From NCBI GenBank assembly GCA_011503125.2, contig WWBZ02000008.1:1-64000 (forward strand): a DNA stretch of 64,000 nucleotides, given 5' to 3'. The first letter of the stretch is position 1; each line of letters opens with the position of its first letter. Positions 11,701 through 21,200 of this stretch are shown here, one piece after another. This stretch comes from Botryosphaeria dothidea. Taxonomy: Eukaryota > Ascomycota > Dothideomycetes > Botryosphaeriales > Botryosphaeriaceae. The translations under genes were made by a program, and so were the position numbers. The notes below the pieces were generated by a model. That model saw nothing but the letters and a program-made list of their open reading frames with translations. It was not told the DNA's origin and made no database searches.

Positions 11701-12768
11701 GGGGTTTTTACTAGGCGAAAAGGTTTTCCCCCTCGTGTAAAATAACTATAGATAGCTAGCCCCGCATAGACCCGTAAGGAAGCTATATCGGGAAGAAATA
11801 AATTTATCTATCTATCTATCGATAATACTATCGGTCTCGATAACTTCTTCGTTCCTAGTTATTATACCGAAGTTCCGAGGTTCGTAGGGGTACTATCTAG
11901 AGATATATTTACTAGTTTAATACGTTTAATAGCCGTTATCGTAGTAGGCTATCTAATATAGCGTATCGTAGTTATCTTAGCGAGATATAACCGACGCTTT
12001 ACGCTAAGCGCTCGAAGTCTACTTATTATTCTTCTTACTACGAGGATTCTACGAATACTTAGAAAAGAAGTATTTATTACTACCGTAGGTAATATAGAGT
12101 CGATTCTTATAGCGCTATTTCTACTTATCCGTCTAGTTCGGGTTAGGTTCCTTAGGCTTCTTATAGTTATAACTATTATTACCCTTCTTAGAATCTTATC
12201 TATTAACTACGTTAAGGGCTATAGCGTCTCCGCCTTCGAGAATTATTCTTTTACGGCGTAGCTTCGAAGTATTAGATTATCGAGAACCTATCTTCTATTC
12301 GTATATACGACCGTCGATCTAAGACGTAAGATCTACTATCTTCTAAAAGATAGGTAGATATTCGTAAGTAATTATATTCTTTTTAACTTCGTTCTTTAGG
12401 CCCTTATAGAAGAGGTCGCGGAAAGTCTCGTCTAACTATTCGAGGTAGGCTATAAGCTACTAAAACTTAGTTGCGTAGATAGCTATAAATCCTATCTATC
12501 TAACGGTTATAATATCGTTAGAGACTTTACGGACTTTATCCCGGTCGTTAAAAGTAGCTCTAAGGTTATCTACGAATCCCGTGTAGGTATCGAAGATTTT
12601 CTTAGTCTTTGCCCGTCTCTTCTCGAGAGAGTATTCGTTAGCTAGGTGGTCGCGAAGGTATAGTTCTATCTATACCTCTGCCGTTCCTCTAAGGTAGGTT
12701 AATACGAAGAGTACTTCCTCGGCGTCGTTATCGAATTATACTTAGTTAAACTAGAGGTAGCGTTATAT

Positions 12769-12999
12769 CTAGAGTAGGAAGGATTGGAGCTTCTTCCTGT
12801 CCCTATCGAACTTCTCGGGTACCGCTACTTTAACCTTAGTAGCGCTCCGCTTTATCGTGTACCCGATTAATCGAGCGTTCTGAGCTTTTAACTCCTCGAT
12901 GAGTTGCAAGAGCTTAGCTCTGGTAGGCTCTGTTTGCAGCGCGGGCGGAGCACGCCCCTGGGCATCCTCAGCGCGACCCTCCATTGGGTCGACATCCAT
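12769..12999 (-). pseudogene. Chr-1b gag N-terminus, open for 76 codons
   Basis: A minus-strand frame begins MDVDPMEGRAEDAQG at 12999 and stays open for 76 codons before the first RIP stop. Its decayed equivalent is at about 26530 onward in Chr-1. It sits 115 bp inside the LTR, the normal place for gag, and includes a short helical segment (LLQLIEELKAQNARLIGY). It is the only part of a chromovirus gag here with its own start codon intact. The protein is truncated and not expected to function. Confidence 0.75.
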
Positions 13000-13113
13000 C
13001 TAAGATCCTGGTGCCATCGTATGCTTTCCCTAAACGCGTTAGGCGGGGTGATACTTAACCTGATAAACTCGTTTCTGAAAAGGTCCCTCTCCTTGCAAGG
13101 ATGGTGGTCAAAG

Positions 13114-13591
13114 TGTAACGAGCGGGCCTCTGCCTCTAAGGATCCAAACACCAAAGAGGGTGGAAACCTGTCGAAGGGTTTTCCTTAAGTGGGTATAAGA
13201 AGAGGTACGTGAGGAACGAGTAGACGACTAGAGACTAAGCACTGCGTGCGAAGGCCTTGTTACCAATAGAGTCTAAATTCTATTGTGAAGGTTGACCACG
13301 GAGGGTCAAATACTAGCTAGGGAGTAAAACTATATATACTATGGAGAGTGTGTACAATCTATGTGCTCAGTTGGCGTGTTGCGCTTAACTGCTATTCTTT
13401 CTGAGCCTGGTGGAGCATCTGAGCGGGAAGCGCTCAGATAGCTTGCTCGCTCATTTGTCTTGGCGAATAAGCGGGTGGGTCCAACTGATCGCGGAGGTCA
13501 CGTGACCTCGGACCCTCGGGGTTCCGACTTCTATCGTTCCCAGCGGGGCTGACCCCCAACTTCCTCAACCTGTGGAGGCTGCACCGTAACA
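13114..13591 (-). repeat. LTR of Chr-1b, un-RIPed reference copy
   Basis: This 478-bp LTR (minus-strand ends TGTTACGG and CGTTACA) has exactly the same length as the two Chr-1 LTRs. Unlike them it retains its TG and CA dinucleotides, so it shows the likely ancestral LTR sequence. Confidence 0.92.
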
Positions 13592-13652
13592 ATATAGCAG
13601 ACCTCAATAGCAATAATAAGAAAACCAGCGGTGAATTCTTTCTCGCACCGTT

Positions 13653-13969
13653 TGTAATGAAGCAGAGGCAGACGGGTACAAGGGGCTTGGACCAGTAAGG
13701 TCTAATACAGGGGGCTAGGCTTGAGGGACAAGGAATAAGGGAAAGGCAGAGAGACATAGGTGAGTCTGCGGAGGGCAAGGTGGTCCAAGGAGGATACAAA
13801 GTTGCTAGACTAAAGAACTAACTACGAAGCAGAGGGGGCGAGGTTTATATACACAAAGAACTAACTAAAATACTAGCTTCCTGATTTGTAAGCAGGTAAG
13901 TCTAGATCTCGGTTTTGAGTCAACAAAGGTAAAAGAGAAGTAAGGGGTCTGTAGACTAGAATCCTAACA
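13653..13969. repeat. Solo LTR related to Chr-3, with 5-bp target duplication
   Basis: This 317-bp unit starts TGTAATGA and ends CTAACA, flanked on both sides by CCGTT (13648-13652 and 13970-13974). Its right half (about 13801-13955) closely matches the Chr-3 LTRs at about 49703-49860 and 52578-52730, including CTAGCTTCCTGATTTGTAAG. It is the product expected from LTR-LTR recombination. It has few RIP changes. Confidence 0.9.
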
Positions 13970-14009
13970 CCGTTCGACAACTTGAAAGTACCCATACTAA
14001 TTGAACCCA

Positions 14010-15419
14010 TCATAGCGTTTCCTCATCCACCCTTACCGTGCCTACATCCTTGGCGCACGCCTCCGCATACACTGTGTTACCCCAGCAGTGAATCTCATTG
14101 ATCCAGTCCACCAGCGCCACCAGCTGCTTCCGCTTCACCACCGACCCGCCCGCAACCTTGCTTATCCGGCAGCCCCGCCATACGCACGGCTCCTTCTCTT
14201 CCGGTCCACCATCGTCGTCATCATCAGTGTCGTCGCCTGTGGGCCTCGCGCACCAAACCTCAAACGCTGTCCCCGCCACCACCACCCCAAAATGCCGTAC
14301 CGCCGCGCCATCCCCGCGCCCGCCGGCTTCCCGCCACAGCCTCCACCGGTTCCACAGCGCCGTCGCCGCCGCTGCCGCCAGCCGCTCGCGACCCGTCGGC
14401 AGCAGCGAGGCCTGCGCCAGCACGTCGACGCTGAGGTAGGGCAGGCAGGCGCGGTCGTGGCGGAGCGGAGTCAGCCCGGCCAGGCAGTCCGGGAGGATGC
14501 GCCCTGACGGCCGCGAAGAAGAACGGGTGAAGGTTCCTGGAGACGACGGCGGATGATGCGCGGTCGACGGGTCGGGGAAGCTGCCGGCCCAGAGCCAATA
14601 GGCGAGGGTGGGGGTAGGGGTGACCATGCCGGTTAAGGGTAGTTTTGGAGGTACGCTGTTGCTAGAGCTGCTGGTGGCGGTGGATCGTGGCAGGACTTGC
14701 TTCTTTCTGGCGGCTGGGGGCGCTTCCGGGCGGCGGGACCGAGGGATGGCTGGCAGAATCGGTGGTTGCTCCCAGCGCGGCTGGCTCGCGGATGCGGGAT
14801 CAGGCTCGAAGCGCTCGCCGCATAGCCGAATTGGTAGGCAATAGGGCAGGTGATACCCGTTGGTATCGTCGTTTCCGTTGTCGTTGTCGTCGTGATTGGA
14901 GAAGATGTGGCCCTCGGAAAGGAAGAGCGAGTTAACGGCCTCGAGCATCCACTCCTGTTGCGGCAGATCGCCACTCTCCGCTAGGGCCTCATAGCGGCTG
15001 ATAATGCTAGCGATGAGAGCAGTGTCGTTTGGCTCGAGCCAGAGCGTCATTTGTCGTAACGCCGGCTGTTGCTGATAGTGTGCGGTGCGTAGCATGGCTG
15101 GCGGAGGCATCGAGGTCGCGAAGTAGGAAAAGGCTGGTAGGGGCTGATACCGCTTGCTCCCCACGGTGATGCCGCGCGGCGCGAGCACGGCCGAGGCGAA
15201 GCGACCGTCGCCTGGACGAGCAGCAGGAAGCGGCGGGTCGGCGTATATGGACGCAGTGGACATAACGGTGCTTGGCTGTGCGCCCTTGACGAGCCTCCAC
15301 AATGAGCGTGTATGGGCGGGGTCGGTTTCGAAGTGCCCTGGTCTTGAAGATATGGAGGATACTGCGCCAGGAGGATGTAGATGAATGGCGAGCGGGCCCG
15401 TATAAATGGACGTTGACAT
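14010..15419 (-). CDS. Uncharacterised fungal protein, about 469 residues
   Basis: A single minus-strand frame is open from ATG 15419 (MSTSIYTG) to the stop at 14010. The frame stays open upstream to 15683, but that leader looks non-coding in composition, and a later Met (MSTASIYADP, about 15260) is another possible start. The protein has a low-complexity Pro/Ser/Arg middle, an acidic run (DDTDDDDDGGPEEKE) and a well-ordered C-terminus with AVRHFGVVVAGTAFEVWC and LVALVDWINEIHCWG. I do not recognise a named family; the C-terminus looks like a conserved domain found in uncharacterised fungal proteins. Codon use and CA/TG content are normal, unlike everything on either side. A frameshift or missed intron in the middle cannot be excluded. 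Confidence 0.55.
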   Translation of the reverse strand: MSTSIYTGPLAIHLHPPGAVSSISSRPGHFETDPAHTRSLWRLVKGAQPSTVMSTASIYADPPLPAARPGDGRFASAVLAPRGITVGSKRYQPLPAFSYFATSMPPPAMLRTAHYQQQPALRQMTLWLEPNDTALIASIISRYEALAESGDLPQQEWMLEAVNSLFLSEGHIFSNHDDNDNGNDDTNGYHLPYCLPIRLCGERFEPDPASASQPRWEQPPILPAIPRSRRPEAPPAARKKQVLPRSTATSSSSNSVPPKLPLTGMVTPTPTLAYWLWAGSFPDPSTAHHPPSSPGTFTRSSSRPSGRILPDCLAGLTPLRHDRACLPYLSVDVLAQASLLPTGRERLAAAAATALWNRWRLWREAGGRGDGAAVRHFGVVVAGTAFEVWCARPTGDDTDDDDDGGPEEKEPCVWRGCRISKVAGGSVVKRKQLVALVDWINEIHCWGNTVYAEACAKDVGTVRVDEETL

Positions 15420-15683
15420 GGTTTGTGTGTGGGTGCCGATGGTGTTTGTTGCTCGCCGCAAAAAGGCTTGCCTGCAAGCCAGGACTGATTGTGTTAAATT
15501 CGAAGAAGCGTTATGGTTGGCAGTCGTAGAGAAGAATGAAAGAGAGTATCGTAGACGAAGATATATGACTGGGTTAATTGCGTTAACATTTCTTGCGGTG
15601 TTACGGAGGCGCGGCCTATCACAAAAAAAATTTCGTGATAGTGTTCTTACGGTTTTAAGGACGCACTGCCCATTACATACCAT

Positions 15684-16116
15684 GCCAAAGTAACACCGTA
15701 AGATTAATGTGAGAAAATTGGTCTACCCTATAATAATTCTCTTGCATGCGGTTAACTTTTCGAAAACAGCTCGATGGTTATAGCACGTTCATCGGTCTTT
15801 AGACGCAGGGATGCACAGTGTAGGAGAAATAGCAAGAAGAGATATAATAGAAGGGAAAGAAGAACCGAAAGGAGGAAGGCAACGCACTCAGCAAGCTAGT
15901 ATAATTAGCGTCCCTAACTAAAAAAGTTGAGTCCACCCTAAGATATATGCGCGAATGCACCGTACTTTTTCAATGCACCCTACATGGGTCCTTCCCCTTT
16001 TGTATAAGCTTTCCCGCACCCTCGCCGCCTTTTCGCCTCATCAAAATTCTACTAGATATTTTCCGTCTTAGCTATTTACGGAAGAACGTGCTTCGTAGAG
16101 ATAATATATAGGTAAT
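15684..16116. other. Non-coding gap, un-RIPed
   Basis: No gene is supported. The stretch has normal CA/TG content, A/T-rich runs and a C/T-rich block near 16000-16040. It separates the upstream side of the uncharacterised gene from the 5' end of LINE-B2. Confidence 0.6.
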
Positions 16117-17250
16117 AAAAAACATGACCACACCAAAAAATCGACCCCAAGCTACGGCGCCGGGAGAGGGCCCCAGGGACTCTCCCAGGCCCAGCGAGAC
16201 TCAAAATACCACTCAGAGCAGCTACAGCCGCGTTGTAGTTAATATAGAGGCCGCAGGAAGGGGCGAACAGCCCCCTCCAGCAACCACCTCTACCCAACTA
16301 CAGCGTACCCCTAATAAACCGCAGGGCATCCAGTATAGCGTAGAATACGTTGAAAGAGCCTCAAAAATAGCAGATACCCTCCTCCAAGCCCTACAAATAT
16401 CCGCTAGCCTCCCTTTAGTCCTCTCCAGCCAGGTAAAAAATTTTCTCGATATTACCAAGATAATCTTCTAGGATTATATTACTATCTACTAGGAGGCAAC
16501 TACTAAGAAGCCAGGCCTTAAGGATATTCTTAAAGAGGTCTAATAGATCTAAAAGATAGTTAACCGTATCTAGGCTACCTCTACACCCATACCTAACACT
16601 CGTAGCTAGGTATAAATTATAGTCTAAGCAGCCCTAAAGCCCTCTACCCCCCTAGCTACTACTAAACTTACCCTCTACCTCCTAGAGATAGTAAATAGAT
16701 AAGAAGTAGCTAAGCTTTCTAATAAGGTAATTATTAGAAAAATCTAGGCAGGAAAAAGCTAGGCGTGTAAGAAAGTACTTACTACTAAGAAGCTCCCTAG
16801 TAGAGACGTTAGGATCTTTATACCGGATAAAGCAACTAGAATAGCCCTTCTCTAGAACTAGAAATAGACTATAGGACTAGGAAAAGAAGTTAGGCCTAAC
16901 TAGTAGCTATACTTAGTGCTAGTATATAACGTTCCTCGAGAAGAAATCGATACTATAGACCCCTAAGCCATCTAAACTATCTAGGAGTAGAACCTATCTC
17001 TATATCTAGGACTACGTATTAGTAAGCTAGCCTAGCTAAAGAGAAAGCTTCTAGAGGGGAAAACTTACTTAGCTATTATCCTTAGTACTATAAACTCCGA
17101 AACTACTAACTAGATTATTAATAAGGAGCTTATTATTAACTTTGCTATCTATATAGCGTAGTACTATAATATAGCCTTTATAGTAACCTAGTATTTTAAG
17201 TGCCAGGCCTACGGTTATATTACTAACTACTATAAAAAAAAGAAAAAGTA
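16117..17250 (+). mobile_element. LINE-B2, 5' fragment only
   Basis: This matches the first 1.13 kb of LINE-B1, starting 7 bp before the ORF1 start codon and ending within the zinc-knuckle region at about 17250. There the AT-rich tail of LINE-A2 takes over. The first 350 bp are essentially free of RIP; from about 16470 onward CA and TG become scarce. The rest of the element is not found in this orientation anywhere to the right. Confidence 0.9.
16124..16471 (+). pseudogene. LINE-B2 ORF1 N-terminal fragment, 115 open codons
   Basis: An open frame starts MTTPKNRPQATAPGEG and runs to a stop at 16471. The same sequence occurs in decayed form at the 5' ends of B1, B3 and B4. It is Pro/Gln/Thr-rich at first, then has a helical segment (YVERASKIADTLLQALQ). 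It shows the ancestral ORF1 start and that 5' leaders in this family are only a few bases long. The stop arises where RIP damage begins, so this is a fragment of the ORF1 protein. Confidence 0.8.
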
Positions 17251-17263
17251 TATTTATTTATTA

Positions 17264-17880
17264 GCGGGGTGGTGTACTGGTAGGGTATACTTCTACGGTA
17301 ACCTGGCCTTTCTAGGGTAGTATAGGTTCTAAGTTCGAATCTTAGACCGCTTACCTACTCGTGGCATGTGCGTCCCACGTTAAAAGCATACGTACCCGCG
17401 TTCTTCCTAGCGGTAATAAGGGGGAAAATCCACAGGTGGTTAGGGTGGGCCACAAGTGGCATGTACGTCCCACTATAAAAGTATACGTACCCGCGTTCTC
17501 TCTAGCGGTAACAAGGGGGAGAAGGGCCAGCTAGGCGCTTCTAAAAATAAATTTTAAGAGCGCTTTACCAGCGCTTATAAATAGGTAAGCCGGGACTTCT
17601 TACGGCTTAGTCTTAAGATTTATAGTTACCTCTCTCTATAGTTCCTCCCTCTTAGCTACTCTTCCTACTTTAGATACCGCTACCGGTATATAGAAAAACC
17701 ATACTAAATAGAGTATCTACGGATACTACTATTGTAGATAGGGAAGGTTTTTACCCGGGCTATCCTAAGAAAGTAGCCACGGTTTCCCCTTCTATATACC
17801 CTTACAGATAGCCACAGCTGCATAGACCCTTCGGGGAGCTAAATTAGCTTAAAATTGAATTTATCTATCTATCTATCTAT
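17264..17880 (+). mobile_element. SINE copy S2, right-facing
   Basis: A 617-bp copy with the tRNA-like head GCGGGGTGGTGTACTGG at 17264. A T-arm-like CTAAG-TTCGAAT-CTTAG lies at about 17329-17345 (B box), and the 3' tail is (ATCT)n at 17862-17880. It contains the internal segment twice (GTGGCATGTGCGTCCCAC near 17351 and a second version near 17456). It lies inside the AT-rich tail of LINE-A2, with TATTTATTTATT on both sides, though low complexity makes that duplication ambiguous. It is among the best preserved copies. Confidence 0.92.
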
Positions 17881-18260
17881 ATTTATTTATTTATTTATTT
17901 ATTTATTTAGTTTTACGTTCTTTTTTTAGTCTAAGACTATTAAAGACGAAGTTTCTAGAACTTATAGCTATAGAAGGATAATATCTCTTTTAGTAAAGGT
18001 AGGCTTTTTAGGTATAGTAAACGGTATAGCGTCTATCGCCTAAATAGGCTTATAGCTAAAGAAAGTAAAGAGAAAGTATATAAGGAAAGTAAAAGGAAGT
18101 ACGGTAGGTATACGTTTATTTAGAGCTCCGCCGAGCTAGTTTCTAGATACTACCTCTATATAGATATCTATATTTATTTTAGAAACTCTAGCGTACTAGA
18201 TATTTCTTTTATCGAGGTAAGAAGCTTCTTTAGATCTAGATATTCTCTTCTAAGTATATT

Positions 18261-21200
18261 AATAGATAAATTTATTTCTTCCCGATATAGCTCCCTTACG
18301 GGTCCATGCGGGGCTGGCTATCTATAGTTATTTTATACGAGGGGGAAAACCTTTTCGCCTGGTAAAAACCCCTCCTCTCTCTCTAGGCATGCTATCCTAT
18401 ACTAGTTCTTGTTTTTCCTTCTTACTAGTAGCGGCTGCTGTAGCAGCCCTATATTTACCTACTAGACCTATTCCTTTAGTCCTTGTCCTCGTAGTTATCC
18501 GGATCCTAGTGGTCCTGGTAGTCCTCCTGGTTCCTCTTCCTAGTTATCCTCCTGGATTAGTTCCCTTGCTAGGCTAAATTACTTAAGCAGCCCTAGGCGT
18601 AAGAACTAGTCTATTGCTACTTTAATTCCCTTCTTCGTTGAGAGGAGGGAATAGTAGTCCGTAGTCCCTACCCTTTAGAGCATCTATGCCCTGCCCTGTT
18701 AGAAGTGGGGGCAGAAGAGGAGAATATGCTTTAGGGTTTGTCTATGCCAGCCGCATAGACAGGCAGGGCTAGGGTGTCCTGGCACCTTGCGCCTAGAGAG
18801 GAAGTCCTCCAGTCTAATATACTTAGTACGTAGTAGAGTGGCGAGTGTGCTCTGTGGCTTAGACAGTTCGCTGTGAATTTATCGAATCTTTGGGTTCCAC
18901 TATGTACTTTAGGCTACTGGCTTATCTTACCTTCCTTAGCTAGTAAACTTTATCCATCTCTTCTTCTACTTGTTCCTATATAGCATGCGTAGTCTTGTTC
19001 GCTCCGGAAGACTCTAGTAGGTAGGGGGGTAGTAGTTAAGGAGGGCTGTTGCTCTTTCTCTAAGCAGAGTTCTTCTAGCTGGGCCGGCTGTGCCTCTAGT
19101 GCCTAGTATAGCCCGGGCTATCTCTTTAATGCTCTAGCAAGTGTCCTCTACCACCATTGCCACTAGGCTATCCCTAGATCTAATAGTCTGGGCCAGCGCC
19201 AGTTCGTCTAGGTAGAGTGAGAGTGGGGAAATCCCCGTCTCGTGCTCTAAAGTTTGTGTGCTGGTTGACTTGTATACCCCTAAGATAGTGCGTAGGCACT
19301 AGTTTTAGATCTTCTATAGTGGCTGGGTGGCTATCTTTCTCTACCCTAGGGTTCCCTCTAGGACGTGCTATACCCTATAGCCGTAGGTTATAACTAGTCT
19401 TACTATAGCTATATAGATATAGCGGGCTTTAGTAAATAAAGCTCCCTAGGTGGATGCTGCGAGTCTAGAGAGAGATATATACTATTTAATTGCCTTGGCT
19501 CCTGTTTCCCTAATATAGGGTCCCTATCTAAGCTTGTTGTCTACGTGGACTCCTAGAATCTTAATTATAGGCTCTGGGTATCTAGCAAATCTAGGGATAC
19601 GGATCTCTGCTGCCATATTAAATCTTCTTAGTTTTCTTATAAAATAAATGAGGTGATACTTATTAGTCGAGAAAGCTGACCCGTGGGTAGCTGCCTAGCG
19701 CTCGTAAATTTGATGTACGCTCTCTAGTGTCCTATAGTTTTGTTCTATAGATCTACTAAAGGTTAGAATATTAGTATTATCGACGAATCCAAGGGGGAAG
19801 GTATTACCCCTGCGTAGCTATATAAGTAGGTTAGAGGTAAAGAATAGGTAGAGGATCGGAGATAGTAAGGATCCCTAGGGAATCCCGGTTAAGGTCTAGA
19901 TTAGTGGACTAGTAAAGTCTCCGAAGGATAGCTGAGTAGTACGGTCCTGTAGAAAGGATCGAGTGAATCTTTCTACCTATTCTAGGAGTTTTGCCATCCT
20001 TATATTATAGAGAAGCCTTCTATAAGATACGTGGTTATATACTCCCGAGATATCCAGGCTGAGGACTAAAGCCACCAGCCCTGGATCTTATGCCTAGACA
20101 GTATAGATCTGTTCTATAAGTAGGTCGAGAGCTGCTACTGCGGACCTGTTTCTCCTAGCTCCCATCTATATATTAGGGAGCAGGCCGTATGCTTTAGTAG
20201 CCTAAGAGATTCTATCTGCTATAATCCTCTTAAGTAGCTTCCCTAGCGTATTAAGTAGGGCAATCGGCCTAAATAATTTGGCTTTGGTATAGTTATCCCT
20301 CTGTGGTTTCCTTAGAACTACGGTAATAGAGCTTTTAAACTACCTAGGGTGGTATATAAGTGCGAGGCATCCCTAGAAGAGCCTAGTGAGTGGTCCGCTT
20401 AGTGTCTGAGCGCACTGCTTTAGGAACCTATTAATAATCTTATCTGGGCCTGGTGCCTTATCTGGGGGGAGCTTCTTAATAGTATGGAGGACCTGCTCTT
20501 CAGTAAGGTCTTAAGGGATCTCCACTGGCTCTGGGTATATACACCCATCTAGATCTGAGAGGTCGATGGCCCTGGGAGGGGGGAAGAACTGGTTGGTAAG
20601 GATTTCTGCCTTAGCCGGATTATCGTAGCGTAGTTATCTATCTGCTCCCTAGAGGGGTGGGAACTAAGGTGGGGCTGGAGGCTCTAGTACCCTTGTTCTT
20701 ACCCACTTTAAGAGCTTCTAGAGTACAGATGGGTCTAAGGTGATCTTAGCTACTGTTCTACGCCATGCTTTTGTTCTATCCCTTCTAATCTACCTCTTCT
20801 TGCTATTAGCAATAGTTTAGTATACTACCTAGTCCTTCTCCCTCCCTATGGCTGTCTATTTCCTTCTAGCTACTCTCGCCTAGTATACTAGGTCCGAACA
20901 CTCCTTTGTCTATTGTATGGAGGCCTAGGGCGAGGGTCTCGCCACTAGGATGGTTTCCTAGATTATTCTTTGGATGACCTCCTGGAGTAGTTCCGTAAAG
21001 TAGTCTAGGTCTGCTTTCGTATTAAGAGGGGCTGCTCTAAGGTATTCGAGCTTTGTTTAGAGCACCTAATTAGTTCTATTCTAGTCTGCTTTTTTCTACT
21101 AGGGCCTTAGAGGACGTAGTTCTATAGGGGTAGGGGAGATATTAAGTATAGTGAGGATAGGTAGGTGGTCTAAGGAGGATTCGAGCTCCTAACTAACTCT

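Larger units (their letters stand above)
6676..11820 (+). mobile_element. LINE-B1, full-length non-LTR retrotransposon, RIP-decayed
   Basis: A right-facing element of about 5.1 kb. ORF1 starts at a decayed ATG (ATA at 6681) and contains a CCHC-type knuckle with Cys now Tyr (about 7750-7790). ORF2 shows an APE-type endonuclease block GDFNLYYPIW (8651-8690) and RT blocks near 9998-10035 (LDISEVYNHV) and 10277-10300 (IDNTNIL, a decayed catalytic DD). The 3' end is an ATCT-repeat tail at about 11801-11820. Other copies are B2 (16117-17250), B3 (18261-23391) and B4 (27706-32847). The right flank is a chromovirus piece. No matching target-site duplication is found at the left end. Confidence 0.93.
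11817..13591 (-). mobile_element. Chr-1b: partial chromovirus, LTR plus gag, facing left
   Basis: Same family as Chr-1 (25931-46988). It contains one complete 478-bp LTR (13114-13591) and the gag region down to about 11817, where it meets the 3' tail of LINE-B1. From the outer LTR end to about 12770 the sequence keeps normal CA and TG dinucleotides; left of that it is RIP-saturated. The gag break is at the same site where LINE-B4 sits in Chr-1. Confidence 0.9.

Noticed and set aside
13434..13799. 121-codon minus-strand frame
   Set aside because: It spans the junction of the Chr-1b LTR and the solo LTR, so it cannot be a conserved gene.
14260..14598. Alternative minus-strand frame overlapping the uncharacterised gene
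   Set aside because: It is a GC-rich out-of-frame shadow; the longer frame carries the ordered C-terminal domain.
17264..17350. Possible tRNA gene
   Set aside because: The B box is convincing and the head is tRNA-like, but it is the 5' part of a dispersed SINE with target duplications, occurring five times, and it does not fold as a full cloverleaf that I can assign to an amino acid.
18389..18577. 62-codon hydrophobic frame on the plus strand
   Set aside because: It lies antisense in the 3' region of LINE-B3, is made of CTAGT/CCT-type repeats, and the equivalent stretches of B1 and B4 are not open. It is a chance frame in a less-RIPed segment.
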